In this document: one piece after another, positions 9,397-17,903 of the stretch | How the letters are laid out: the number at the start of each line of letters is the position of its first letter | How positions within the stretch are numbered: position 1 is the stretch's first letter | Assembly (NCBI GenBank): GCA_019750915.1 | Contig: JAIENY010000081.1 | Coordinates: forward strand, 1-43,529 | Length of the DNA stretch: 43,529 bases | Origin: Xanthobacteraceae bacterium | GTDB taxonomy: Bacteria > Pseudomonadota > Alphaproteobacteria > Rhizobiales > Xanthobacteraceae | Reading direction: 5' to 3' | The notes under the pieces: generated by a model | What the model was told of the DNA's origin: nothing | What the model saw: only the letters and a program-made list of their open reading frames with translations | The model's database searches: none | Made by a program: the position numbers and the translations under genes

Positions 9397-10755
9397 TCAG
9401 GCGGCGGCCTTCTCGTCCTCTTCCTTGAACAGGTCTTCGCGGGACACCGGCTTTTCGGTGACGGTCGCAAGTTCGAGAATAAAGTCCACCACCTTGTCCT
9501 CAAAGATCGGGGCGCGGAGCTGAGCAAGCGCATTGGCGTTGCTGCGATAATAGTCCCACACTTCCTTCTCGCGACCCGGCATCTGGCGGGCGCGCTCGAC
9601 CACGGCGCGGCTGACTTCATCGTCCGTGACGGTGATCTTGTTCTTCTCGCCAATCTCGGAAAGCACGAGGCCGAGGCGCACGCGGCGGTCGGCGATCTTG
9701 CGATAGTCTTCCTTGGCGACTTCCTCAGTGGTGTTCTCGTCGGCGAAGGTACGGGACTGCGAGTCCATTTCACCCTTGATCGATTCCCACATCAGCTTGA
9801 ATTCGTCGTCAACGAGCGACTGCGGCGGATCGAACTTGTGGGTTTCGTCGAGACGATCGAGCAATTCGCGCTTCAACTTTTGCCGAGACGCACCGGCGAA
9901 CTCCTGGGTCAGGCGTTCGCGCATGATTTCTTTGACCTTGTCGAGCGACTCAACACCAAGCGTTTTGGCAAACTCGTCGTCAACCTTGGTTTCCTGCGGC
10001 GCCTCGATCAGGGTCGCGGAGGTTTCGAACTCCGCATCCTTGCCGGCAAGATTATCGGCGGCATAGTTCTTCGGGAAAGTCACCTTGAGTGTCCGGGTTT
10101 CACCGGCTCCCATGCCGATCAACTGTTCCTCGAAGCCAGGGATGAAGCTGTTCGAGCCGATCACGACCGGAATGTCCGAGCCGGTGCCGCCGTCGAAGGC
10201 GACGCCGTCAATTGAGCCCTTGAAGGACACGGTGACGCGGTCCCCCGATTCGGCCTTCGCGCCCTCGGCCTTGGCCGCGTAGGAGCGGTTCTGGTCGGCG
10301 ATGCGCTTAATCGCCTCGTCGATATCGGCGTCAGTTACTTCTGCGACAGGCTTTTCAACCTTGAATGTCTTGAAATCGGCAAGCGTGATCGGCGGGACAA
10401 CCTCGATCGCGACCGAGTAATTGAGGTCGGCCTTGCCATCGAGCACGCGTTCGACCTCCTGCTGGTCGGTCGGCATGGTCAGCTTCGGCTCGTTGGCGAG
10501 GCGAAAGCCGCGCTCGTTGAACACCTGCTGGTTGGTCTCGCGGATAACGTCTTCCAGCGCCTCAGCAGCGACGGAACGGCCATAGATCTTCTTCAGATGC
10601 GCAACCGGCACCTTGCCGGGACGGAAGCCGTTGATGCGCACCTTGTCCTTCATGTTGACGAGGCGCTCATTGACCTTGGCATCGATCTCGGTGGCCGGGA
10701 TGCTGATCTGGAATTCGTGCTTAAGTCCCTCGGCGAGGGTTTCATTCACCTGCAT
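9397..10755 (-). CDS. tig: Trigger factor (ribosome-associated chaperone, peptidyl-prolyl isomerase)
   Basis: A 452-residue protein that binds the ribosome exit tunnel and assists folding of nascent chains. The N-terminal ribosome-binding domain contains the signature GFRPGKVP (about residues 43-50). The central FKBP-type isomerase domain (about residues 150-245) is recognisable from [20 protein letters not shown] and [11 protein letters not shown]. The C-terminal helical chaperone domain ends in an acidic Glu/Asp-rich tail ([10 protein letters not shown]). Length is normal for alphaproteobacteria. The start matches the family N-terminus [15 protein letters not shown]. It heads the tig-clpP-clpX-lon block. 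The 202-bp gap to tRNA-Leu holds a TTGACA but no convincing -10 box. Confidence 0.97.
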   Translation of the reverse strand: MQVNETLAEGLKHEFQISIPATEIDAKVNERLVNMKDKVRINGFRPGKVPVAHLKKIYGRSVAAEALEDVIRETNQQVFNERGFRLANEPKLTMPTDQQEVERVLDGKADLNYSVAIEVVPPITLADFKTFKVEKPVAEVTDADIDEAIKRIADQNRSYAAKAEGAKAESGDRVTVSFKGSIDGVAFDGGTGSDIPVVIGSNSFIPGFEEQLIGMGAGETRTLKVTFPKNYAADNLAGKDAEFETSATLIEAPQETKVDDEFAKTLGVESLDKVKEIMRERLTQEFAGASRQKLKRELLDRLDETHKFDPPQSLVDDEFKLMWESIKGEMDSQSRTFADENTTEEVAKEDYRKIADRRVRLGLVLSEIGEKNKITVTDDEVSRAVVERARQMPGREKEVWDYYRSNANALAQLRAPIFEDKVVDFILELATVTEKPVSREDLFKEEDEKAAA

Positions 10756-10957
10756 AGCTTCAATCTTCTTCCGGCTTCCCGGCCCTCAGGCCGTTGTTGT
10801 CAATGTTTGGACGCAGCCTTTAAGGCCACGCCGCGAAAGTCCTCATGAACGATCACGTCTCCCGAAACGCGGGCGCGAACGACGGCTCTCGTGGCCGGGT
10901 TCTGACATTCGACGTGCCTCTCGGCAAATCTTCAAACGAATGCCAAATCCAGTCCAC

Positions 10958-11042
10958 TGGTGCGGGCGGAGGGACTCGAACCCCCACAACTTTCGTCACT
11001 GGAACCTAAACCCAGCGCGTCTACCAATTCCGCCACGCCCGC
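10958..11042 (-). tRNA. tRNA-Leu (TAG), CCA encoded
   Basis: On the minus strand this is an 85-nt class II tRNA with a long variable arm. It starts GCGGGCGTGGCGGAATTGG, its anticodon stem CTGGG/TCCAG encloses loop TTTAGGT (anticodon TAG), its T loop is TTCGAGT, and its acceptor 3' strand CGCCCGC is followed by A and an encoded CCA. Confidence 0.96.
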
Positions 11043-11182
11043 GCAGCGCACATCGTCCGGCGGCACAGCCGCGAGCGGCGGGCTTATAACATAGGGCTGA
11101 CGCCGGGCGACAAGAAAAAAAGCACATTCCGCCGCAGCCTTAAGCGCTGGACTTCGCCGCGCGAAAATGGTCCGCATCGGGC

Positions 11183-12487
11183 ATGAACGATCAGAGGTTT
11201 TCGCCTCCGCGCCGAACCATCCTCAAGGCTCTGGGGGGTCTTGCAGCAACGCCTGTTCTGGACGGCTTCATCCCTGTTTTTGCAGCCAGTTCCGAACAGA
11301 AACCGCTCGCCGTGCGCCTGGAGCCACGATCCCTGGCGCTGAGCCAAGGCGCTCCGCCGACGCCGGTATGGTCGGTGGAAGACGGCTCCTCGTCATTGGC
11401 CTCACTGATCCGTGGCAGCGGCGACGCCGCGGTGCAACTGGCGAACGCCAGCCCCATTCCAGCCGGATTCGAGGTCCGAGGGCTGGAGGGCGGCGTCCGG
11501 ATGCCACAGTCGGCGATCCAGCCCGGCGCCGTTGCGACGCTGGAACTGACGGACCAGTCCGGGACATTCCTGATCGATCCCCGCCTGCTCAGCGACGGCG
11601 CCGAAAAGCCCACACAGCCGCGCGTGCTGGTCGTCGAGGGCGGCGAAACCTTCAATGCGGATCGCGACGAGGTGCTGCTGATCGAGGACTGGAAGATCGG
11701 CACGGACGGCAAGGCCTTCAGCGCGGGCCGTGAGATCCCCCAAACCGCCCCGCTGTACACCATGAACCGCAAACCGGGTTTCAACCTCGCCGTTCGGCCG
11801 AACGAACGGGTACGGCTTCGTCTGGTCAACGGCTGCCAGCGTCTCGTGGTCGCCCTGAAGATCGCCGACCATGATCTCAACGTCGTCGCCATCGACAGCA
11901 AACCGGCCGAACCATTTGTCGCACGTGACGGCCAGATCATCCTGGCACCCGGTTCGCGCGTCGATGCGCTGCTCGACGCGGCGCGGCCAGCCGGCTCCGC
12001 TGCTGCCATTCTGCTGCACGACGGCAGGGTTCCGATGCCGGCCGGACAAATCACGACGAATGGCGCGGCGGTGCGTGCGGCCCCGCTCCAGCCGCCGTCT
12101 CCGCCTGCTCCGCCACGCTCGAATATCGATTTGAAGGGCGCACAGCGAGTCGATCTGTCGCTGGACCCCGCGCAATGGGTGAAGGCCAGCGCGTTCGATG
12201 TTAATTCGGCCCCCGCCTTCCGAACCAAACGAGGGCGCACCGTCGTGCTGTCGATCACCAATACCAAAGCATCGGCGGCCACACTGCATTTGCACGGCCA
12301 GCACGTCCGCCTCCTCGACCGCCTCGACGATGGCTGGAAACCGTTCTGGCTCGATACGCTGATCTTTCAGCCCGGCCAGACCCAGCGTATCGCGTTCAAT
12401 GCGCAGACGCCCGGCAACAGGCTGCTCGAAGCCGTGACGACGGCATGGAGTTCGCCGCGTCTGTTGCGCTGGTACGCCGTCGAATAA
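11183..12487 (+). CDS. Multicopper-oxidase-fold protein lacking a complete copper site (FtsP/SufI-like)
   Basis: A 434-residue protein with a Tat-type signal: PRRTILKALGG is a twin-arginine motif followed by a hydrophobic stretch and an AASS cleavage region, implying export of a folded protein to the periplasm. The body is built of cupredoxin-like domains. True multicopper oxidases carry four His-rich copper motifs. Here the HxHG motifs expected in the first domain are absent, only LHLHGQH (His369, His371, His374) remains in the last domain, and the C-terminal HCHxxxHxxxM motif is missing (the protein ends LLRWYAVE). It is therefore unlikely to be a laccase. FtsP/SufI is the best-known example of such a copper-free scaffold. 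Its stop codon abuts the stop codon of the convergent nnr gene. The function is not established. Confidence 0.8.
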   Translation: MNDQRFSPPRRTILKALGGLAATPVLDGFIPVFAASSEQKPLAVRLEPRSLALSQGAPPTPVWSVEDGSSSLASLIRGSGDAAVQLANASPIPAGFEVRGLEGGVRMPQSAIQPGAVATLELTDQSGTFLIDPRLLSDGAEKPTQPRVLVVEGGETFNADRDEVLLIEDWKIGTDGKAFSAGREIPQTAPLYTMNRKPGFNLAVRPNERVRLRLVNGCQRLVVALKIADHDLNVVAIDSKPAEPFVARDGQIILAPGSRVDALLDAARPAGSAAAILLHDGRVPMPAGQITTNGAAVRAAPLQPPSPPAPPRSNIDLKGAQRVDLSLDPAQWVKASAFDVNSAPAFRTKRGRTVVLSITNTKASAATLHLHGQHVRLLDRLDDGWKPFWLDTLIFQPGQTQRIAFNAQTPGNRLLEAVTTAWSSPRLLRWYAVE

Positions 12488-13987
12488 TCAATCCTCGATC
12501 TCGAACGACTCGTAGAGCTGAGCGAGAATCTGCGGCAACATCTCCGGCAGGTCCTCCGCGATCAGGCCCGGTCCGAATTCATGCGCAGCCTCGCCGTGCA
12601 TCCACACCGCCATCGAGGCGGCTTCGAAGGCGGGAACGCGTTGCGCGAGGCAGCCGCAAATCATGCCGGCGAGGACATCCCCCGCTCCTGCCGTCGCCAG
12701 CCATGGCGGCGCATTGGACGCGATCGTCGCGCGGCCGTCGGGGCTCGCGACCACGGTATCCGGTCCCTTGATGAGGACCGTCGCACCGGATTCCTTTGCT
12801 GCGAGCCTTGCGCGTTCCAGCTTTGAGAGATGACGATCGTTGTCCGCGAGCGATTTGAACAGCCGCGCGAATTCGCCTTCATGCGGTGTCATCACCACCT
12901 CAGCGTTGCTCATCGCCCTGATCGCGTTGAACAGCACATCGGACTGATCGGCAAAGCTTGTCAGCGCATCGGCGTCGAGAACCGCATTGCGATCGTGACC
13001 AAGCGCCGTCAGCACAAAATCGCGCGTATGCGCACCCACGCCCGCGCCCGGCCCGATCACGATCGCATTGAGCCGCGGATCCTTGAGATAATCGCCAAAC
13101 TCGACCGGATGATCGACCGCACGAACCATCACGGCAGTCAGTGCCGCCGCATTCACCGGCAAAGCCTCGCGCGACGAGGCCACCGTCACAAGGCCCGCGC
13201 CGGCGCGCAGCGCGGCACGCGCCGCCATTCGCGCCGCTCCCGTCTCGGAGATTCCCCCTGAGACGACGACGGCATGGCCGCGTCCGTACTTGTGGCCGTC
13301 GACCTTCAGAACGGGGAACGAACTGCGCCACAACTCAGGCACGTTCGCGAACGTGTCGGGTCCGATGGTCTGCAATACACTCTCCTTGATGCCGATATCG
13401 GCCACGTCCACCGGGCCGCAATACAGGCGGCCGGGCAACAGAAGATGGCCCGGCTTTTTTCGGAAGAAGGTGACGGTTTCGCTCGCGCGAACGGCGGTGC
13501 CCATCACCTCGCCGGTCGAACCATTGATGCCGCTCGGCAGATCGACCGCGAGCACCGGAACGCCGCTCGCGTTGATCGCATCGATCATCACCTGCGGGTC
13601 ACCCTTCACCGGGCGATCAAGACCCGCGCCGAAAATCGCATCGATGATGAGCGCCGGCTTGCCGATCGCACCTGGCGTGAACGGGAGCAGGCTGCCCTTC
13701 CATTCCCCCGCAGCGCATGCGGCATCGCCCTTCAGGCTGTCGGGCTTGCAGAGCAGCGCGACGGCAACTTTCCGCCCTCGCCCCGCGAGAACCGTGGCCG
13801 CGACAAATCCATCCCCGCCGTTGTTACCGCGGCCCGCGACGACAAGGATGTCGCCATGCGGCGCGAGGCGTTCGGCGGCTTCCGCCACCGCCTCGCCCGC
13901 GCGCTGCATCAGGGCGAAGCCCGGCGTGCCGCCCTCAATCGTCAGCCGGTCGGCTGCGGTCATCTGCTCGACATTCAACAGTTGCAT
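12488..13987 (-). CDS. nnr: Bifunctional NAD(P)H-hydrate epimerase / ADP-dependent NAD(P)H-hydrate dehydratase
   Basis: About 499 residues; a metabolite-repair enzyme restoring NADH and NADPH from their damaged hydrates. The N-terminal YjeF_N epimerase domain has the nucleotide-binding motif VVAGRGNNGGDGFVAA and DLPSGING. The C-terminal ribokinase-like YjeF_C dehydratase domain has GHKYGRGHAVVVSG, VIGPGAGVG, MTPHEGEFARL and the signature TAGAGDVLAGMI near the end. I placed the start at the ATG at 13987 (MQLLNVEQMTAADRLTIEGG, the usual family N-terminus); the frame stays open to 14029 and would add 14 residues. It converges with the multicopper-oxidase-fold gene with no gap between stop codons. 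glnB lies upstream on the other strand. Confidence 0.95.
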   Translation of the reverse strand: MQLLNVEQMTAADRLTIEGGTPGFALMQRAGEAVAEAAERLAPHGDILVVAGRGNNGGDGFVAATVLAGRGRKVAVALLCKPDSLKGDAACAAGEWKGSLLPFTPGAIGKPALIIDAIFGAGLDRPVKGDPQVMIDAINASGVPVLAVDLPSGINGSTGEVMGTAVRASETVTFFRKKPGHLLLPGRLYCGPVDVADIGIKESVLQTIGPDTFANVPELWRSSFPVLKVDGHKYGRGHAVVVSGGISETGAARMAARAALRAGAGLVTVASSREALPVNAAALTAVMVRAVDHPVEFGDYLKDPRLNAIVIGPGAGVGAHTRDFVLTALGHDRNAVLDADALTSFADQSDVLFNAIRAMSNAEVVMTPHEGEFARLFKSLADNDRHLSKLERARLAAKESGATVLIKGPDTVVASPDGRATIASNAPPWLATAGAGDVLAGMICGCLAQRVPAFEAASMAVWMHGEAAHEFGPGLIAEDLPEMLPQILAQLYESFEIED

Positions 13988-14171
13988 TGCAGCACGCTTA
14001 CTCACTTCGCCTGCCGGACAGGCAATCATTTGCTGATGACGCGAGGAAAAAGCTCATATAATGAGCAATTGCCTATTATGTGACCATTTCGGGTTCGCGA
14101 CCTGCCGCAGCGTCCCATGTCCGCCGAGGGTAACAGCCTGATAAAGCACCGCAATCGGCAAATGCGCGAAC

Positions 14172-14188
14172 TGGCACGGACCCTGCTT
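14172..14188 (+). promoter_or_regulatory. Sigma-54 (RpoN) promoter of glnB-glnA
   Basis: TGGCACGGACCCTGCTT matches the -24/-12 consensus, with GG at 14173-14174 and GC at 14185-14186, exactly 10 bp apart. It lies about 120 bp before the glnB start. NtrC/RpoN control of glnB is established in Bradyrhizobium. I could not identify a convincing paired NtrC enhancer site in the rest of the 13988-14319 gap. Confidence 0.85.
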
Positions 14189-14257
14189 TGAGGGCCGGGC
14201 TCGCTTGGACGGAAGAGGTTCCGACATTCGGGCACAAAAGACCCGCGTCAAACGAAT

Positions 14258-14281
14258 AAAAAACGGCCCCATTCGCCGTTT
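14258..14281 (-). terminator. Terminator-like hairpin, minus orientation, in the glnB leader
   Basis: The stem AAACGGC/GCCGTTT (14261-14267 and 14275-14281) is followed by a run of T only when read on the minus strand. It would stop transcripts running from the glnB side towards nnr. It also lies inside the leader of the sigma-54 transcript. Confidence 0.45.
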
Positions 14282-14292
14282 AACGCAACTGA

Positions 14293-14658
<366 letters not shown>

Positions 14659-14699
14659 ACATCGCCCCCAAGAAGATATAACGTCCCGCCTCAACCGCT

Positions 14700-14722
14700 G
14701 GCGCCGCAAGTTTTGCGGCGCC
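14700..14722 (+). promoter_or_regulatory. Perfect hairpin between glnB and glnA
   Basis: GGCGCCGCAA, loop GTT, TTGCGGCGCC: a 10-bp perfect stem with no T-run behind it on either strand. It lies 41 bp after glnB and 48 bp before glnA. It could be an RNA processing or stability element that sets different levels of the two messages; no terminator function is apparent. Confidence 0.6.
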
Positions 14723-14770
14723 TAAGCGCGTCCGGCCGAACGAATTTTCCAACCCACAAAAGGGGTACTC

Positions 14771-16180
14771 ATGAAGACCGCCAAAGACGTCTTGAAGTCG
14801 ATCAAGGACAATGACGTAAAATATGTCGATCTGCGTTTCACGGATCCGCGCGGCAAGTGGCAGCACGTCACTTTCGATATCTCGATGGTGGATGAGGATC
14901 TGTTCACCGAAGGCACCATGTTCGACGGTTCTTCGATCGCCGGATGGAAGGCCATCAACGAGTCGGACATGACCCTGATGCCCGATCCGGTCACCGCAAC
15001 GATCGATCCGTTCTTCGCAGAGACCACGATGGTCATCACCTGCGACATTCTCGAACCCTCGACCGGCCAGCCCTACAACCGCGACCCGCGCGGCATCGCC
15101 AAGAAGGCGGAAGCGCAGGTCAAGGCGATGGGCGTGGGCGACACCGTGTTCTTCGGACCGGAAGCCGAGTTCTTCGTGTTCGACGACGTCCGCTTCCAGA
15201 CCACCCCTTACAACACCGGCTTCAAGCTCGACTCGTCGGAATTGCCGACGAACTCGGACACCGAATACGAAGGCGGCAACCTCGGCCACCGCATCCGCAC
15301 CAAGGCCGGCTACTTCCCGGTGCCGCCGCAGGACTCGGTGCAGGACATGCGCTCGGAAATGCTCGGCGCGATGGCGCGCATGGGCGTCAAGGTCGAGAAG
15401 CACCACCACGAGGTCGCCTCCGCCCAGCACGAACTCGGCATGAAGTTCGACACGCTGACCCTGATGGCCGACCAGATGCAGATCTACAAATACTGCATCC
15501 ATCAGGTCGCGCACATCTACGGCAAGACCGCGACGTTCATGCCGAAGCCGGTCTATGGCGACAACGGCTCGGGCATGCACTGCCACCAGTCGATCTGGAA
15601 GGACGGCAAGCCGACCTTCGCCGGCAACAAGTACGCCGATCTGTCCGACACCTGCCTCAACTACATCGGCGGCATCATCAAGCACGCCAAGGCGATCAAC
15701 GCCTTCACCAACCCCTCGACCAACTCCTACAAGCGTCTGGTCCCGGGCTATGAAGCGCCGGTGCTGCTCGCCTATTCGGCGCGCAACCGTTCGGCCTCGT
15801 GCCGCATCCCCTACACCGCTTCGCCGAAGGCCAAGCGCGTCGAGGTGCGCTTCCCCGATCCGATGGCCAACCCTTATCTGGCCTTCGCGGCGATGCTGAT
15901 GGCGGGCCTCGACGGCATCAAGAACAAGATCGATCCGGGTCCGGCGATGGACAAGGATCTGTACGATCTGCCGAAGGAAGAACTGAAGCAGATCCCGACG
16001 GTGTGCGGCTCGCTGCGCGAGGCGCTGGAGAATCTCGACAAGGACCGCGCGTTCCTGAAAGCGGGCGGCGTGTTCGACGACGACTTCATCGACAGCTTCA
16101 TCGAGCTGAAGATGACCGAAGTCGCGCGTTTCGAGATGACCCCGCACCCGGTCGAGTTCGAGATGTACTATTCACAGTAA
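14771..16180 (+). CDS. glnA: Glutamine synthetase type I
   Basis: A 469-residue dodecameric enzyme that makes glutamine from glutamate, ammonia and ATP, the main ammonia-assimilating step. The beta-grasp domain contains [11 protein letters not shown], the catalytic domain starts [12 protein letters not shown], the ATP-binding motif is [18 protein letters not shown], and the adenylylation site is Tyr398 in [12 protein letters not shown], so activity is expected to be controlled by GlnE together with PII. Length matches E. coli GlnA (469). The ATG at 14771 has AAAGGGG about 5 bp upstream. It is followed by an intrinsic terminator and is downstream of glnB. Confidence 0.98.
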   Translation: MKTAKDVLKSIKDNDVKYVDLRFTDPRGKWQHVTFDISMVDEDLFTEGTMFDGSSIAGWKAINESDMTLMPDPVTATIDPFFAETTMVITCDILEPSTGQPYNRDPRGIAKKAEAQVKAMGVGDTVFFGPEAEFFVFDDVRFQTTPYNTGFKLDSSELPTNSDTEYEGGNLGHRIRTKAGYFPVPPQDSVQDMRSEMLGAMARMGVKVEKHHHEVASAQHELGMKFDTLTLMADQMQIYKYCIHQVAHIYGKTATFMPKPVYGDNGSGMHCHQSIWKDGKPTFAGNKYADLSDTCLNYIGGIIKHAKAINAFTNPSTNSYKRLVPGYEAPVLLAYSARNRSASCRIPYTASPKAKRVEVRFPDPMANPYLAFAAMLMAGLDGIKNKIDPGPAMDKDLYDLPKEELKQIPTVCGSLREALENLDKDRAFLKAGGVFDDDFIDSFIELKMTEVARFEMTPHPVEFEMYYSQ

Positions 16181-16206
16181 GAACTGCGGTTGCGATTGCG
16201 AAAACG

Positions 16207-16238
16207 CAAAACCCCGGCAGCGATGCCGGGGTTTTTTG
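16207..16238 (+). terminator. Rho-independent terminator of glnA
   Basis: AACCCCGGCA, loop GCGA, TGCCGGGGTT followed by TTTT. A perfect 10-bp stem 30 bp after the glnA stop codon. Confidence 0.95.
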
Positions 16239-16397
16239 CTTACGGAAGAAGATTATTCAATCTCTTGAATGCCGCCTTAAGCCAATCCCTCGCTCTTCTC
16301 CAGAATACCGCTCATTCCTTGAATGAAAAGAAGGTCGGCACGCGGCGGCGTCAGGCATCGGACAAAGGAACGTCACAAACGACGATCTACATTTCCT

Positions 16398-16811
16398 TCA
16401 ACACTCCACCACACTCACATGGCCCTGCTTTCCGTAGTCAAGCAGCACGCGGTCGCGCGTGATGAGTGTAGCACCGAGGCTGCGCGCCGTCGCAGTTACA
16501 ATACGGTCGGCGGGATCGCGCGGCGGCTTGCCAGGCAGGAACGACGATGCAACCAGAAGTTCCGGCGGCATCGGTGCAAGATTCATCAATGGCAATGCCA
16601 AGACGTCTGCAAACCATCGCTCCGGCGTCGCCGTCATTTGCAATCGTTTGCGCGCGACCAGTAGACCAATCTCCCACGCGGTGATCGGCGAGACATAGGT
16701 CTGGGTACTGGACGCGGCAGCCTCACCAATCACCGTGATGGATTGCTCCGAGAGCCGATCGCCCTCGGCGATCCAGATCACCGCACAGGTATCGAGCAGG
16801 AGTGGCCGCAT
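16398..16811 (-). CDS. vapC: VapC-type PIN-domain toxin
   Basis: A 137-residue PIN-domain ribonuclease, the toxin of a type II toxin-antitoxin pair. The acidic active-site residues are visible: Asp7 in LLLDTCAVIW, Glu47 in TAWEIGLL, the DPADRI motif at 99-104 and Asp120 in LITRDRVLL. VapC toxins typically cut tRNA or rRNA. I chose the ATG at 16811, one base beyond the antitoxin stop, because it gives the usual VapC N-terminus and has GGGGTGAG upstream. A GTG at 16820 would overlap the antitoxin gene by 8 nt and add three residues. Tight coupling to the upstream gene supports a two-gene operon. Confidence 0.9.
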   Translation of the reverse strand: MRPLLLDTCAVIWIAEGDRLSEQSITVIGEAAASSTQTYVSPITAWEIGLLVARKRLQMTATPERWFADVLALPLMNLAPMPPELLVASSFLPGKPPRDPADRIVTATARSLGATLITRDRVLLDYGKQGHVSVVEC

Positions 16812-16812
16812 T

Positions 16813-17187
16813 TCACTCACCCCATGCCGGATCGGCCGGTTCGGTTAGATCGACCCCCGATGTGATCCTGATCGTCCCCTTCAGTGCGCCGAACAATGGG
16901 TGGCCAGGCGATCCCTTATTGGACGGCGCCGGCGACACCGACTTCGCGACGCGTCGAAACACCAGCTTCTGCCCGGCCATGTCCACCTGCTCACTCTCGA
17001 ACCCGGCTTCGAGCCATACACGCGTCAGCACGCTGTTAGTCGGATTGTTGCTCCACCACGGGCGATGTCTGTGCGCCGAAGGCGGCAATTTGGTTTGTGT
17101 GATCCGCTCAACTTCGGCAAAGGACATCGGCACGTGTTCCCGGTTCTGGGTTTTCAAAAAACTGCCGAGACGATCATATTTCGACAT
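16813..17187 (-). CDS. Hybrid antitoxin: DUF7662-like N-terminal domain with VapB-like C-terminal tail
   Basis: A 124-residue protein directly upstream of vapC. Residues 1 to about 80 (SKYDRLGSFLKTQ..., LPPSAHRHRPWWSN, RVWLEAGFESEQV) look like the small domain I know as DUF7662, widespread and of unknown function. The last 30 residues, HPLFGALKGTIRITSGVDL then TEPADPAWGE, resemble the toxin-binding tail of VapB antitoxins. I infer that the first part binds DNA or dimerises while the tail blocks the VapC active site. No AbrB, ribbon-helix-helix or Phd domain, the usual VapB DNA-binding types, is seen. The ATG at 17187 has a GAGGGGC site upstream. A promoter and palindrome sit immediately ahead. 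Confidence 0.75.
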   Translation of the reverse strand: MSKYDRLGSFLKTQNREHVPMSFAEVERITQTKLPPSAHRHRPWWSNNPTNSVLTRVWLEAGFESEQVDMAGQKLVFRRVAKSVSPAPSNKGSPGHPLFGALKGTIRITSGVDLTEPADPAWGE

Positions 17188-17209
17188 GTGGCCCCTCGCT
17201 CGCCAAAAA

Positions 17210-17222
17210 TAGTTACTAACTA
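17210..17222 (-). promoter_or_regulatory. Operator palindrome of the toxin-antitoxin operon
   Basis: TAGTTA-C-TAACTA is a perfect 6-1-6 palindrome directly downstream of the -10 box and across the expected start of transcription, 23 bp before the antitoxin gene. That is the position expected for autorepression by the antitoxin or the complex. Confidence 0.65.
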
Positions 17223-17251
17223 GTATTACAAGTGTCCCTACTGATTTGCAA
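17223..17251 (-). promoter_or_regulatory. Promoter of the toxin-antitoxin operon
   Basis: On the minus strand TTGCAA is followed by a 17-bp spacer and TAATAC. It is one of the best sigma-70-like promoters in the window and leads directly into the operator palindrome and the antitoxin gene. Confidence 0.7.
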
Positions 17252-17297
17252 CCTCTCCTCTTGCTTTTTGTTTCAACTGGACTATATTCCTATCCAT

Positions 17298-17820
17298 CCC
17301 GTCTCACTTGAGGGGCGGATCGCGATCGTCACGAACGCGAGGCGGGATGCGGTGGCTGCGCACGGTGTTCGATGCGCGGGCTCATGAGAGGGCGCGGCGC
17401 TGTCAAAAGCTCCGGGCCTTTTTTGTTGCCCGTGCTGACGGCGGCATCGTGTTCGGACTGGCCCAAACCGCGAGGTCCCGGCGCAACGCCTTGCGCCATG
17501 AACGGTGGCCCGACGCATGGATCGGCCGCCGGGGGCCCCGTTCGCGGAGCGAGCCTTTAAAACCATTGCGTGCGGAACGCCGGATGTTGCGGCGTACCCG
17601 TGGTGACTTAAGCTCGTGCGCTTTCATTTTTCGCGCATGAGGCTGCGGATGCGCGAGCATCCGGCGTTCCGCGCGCCCTCATTTTTCGAGGGCGCTGAGC
17701 GAAGCAACGACGGCGCCCCCGCGCCTGAAACAACAGGGGTGATGAGCCATGTCTGCAAACGGCGCGCGAATGTTGGAGCGGCTTTTTCACATCCGGAACG
17801 CGACGGCCGCGGTCGCTTTT
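17298..17820 (+). repeat. Degenerate large intergenic repeat of the Bradyrhizobium/Nitrobacter group
   Basis: This stretch has no credible gene. Its text (CTCACTTGAGGGGCGGATCG near the left end; AACCATTGCG, CGTGGTGACTTAAGCTCGTG and a CCTCATTTTTCGAGGGCG hairpin near the right) matches my memory of an intergenic element of several hundred bp that recurs in Bradyrhizobium, Nitrobacter and Rhodopseudomonas genomes, here apparently with an internal deletion. It contains an inverted repeat, 17569-17586 against 17658-17675 (17 of 18 matching), and a hairpin GCGCCCTC/GAGGGCGC at 17673-17695. It lies between the toxin-antitoxin promoter and the transporter gene and creates spurious open frames, including a false N-terminal extension of that transporter. 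There is only one copy in the window; recognition is from memory. Confidence 0.65.
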
Positions 17821-17903
17821 CCTTGATCCTTCACATGTTTTTGAGAGAAAGTGCCCGCAAATCAGGTTCGGCCAAATTCCTTGGCCAAAATGCTGGAGTT
17901 GAC

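Noticed and set aside
9322..10215. Long plus-strand frames opposite tig (and similar ones opposite clpP, clpX and nnr)
   Set aside because: All lie antisense to conserved genes and show only compositional residues.
16251..16333. Short inverted repeats ATTCAA/TTGAAT (16255-16270) and TCATTC/GAATGA (16312-16326) after glnA
   Set aside because: Six-base arms are too short to claim function, and no gene start or T-run lies nearby.
17308..17640. Short open frames inside the 17298-17820 repeat
   Set aside because: Arg-rich, no domains, several frames open at once. The segment matches an intergenic repeat that often generates false gene calls.
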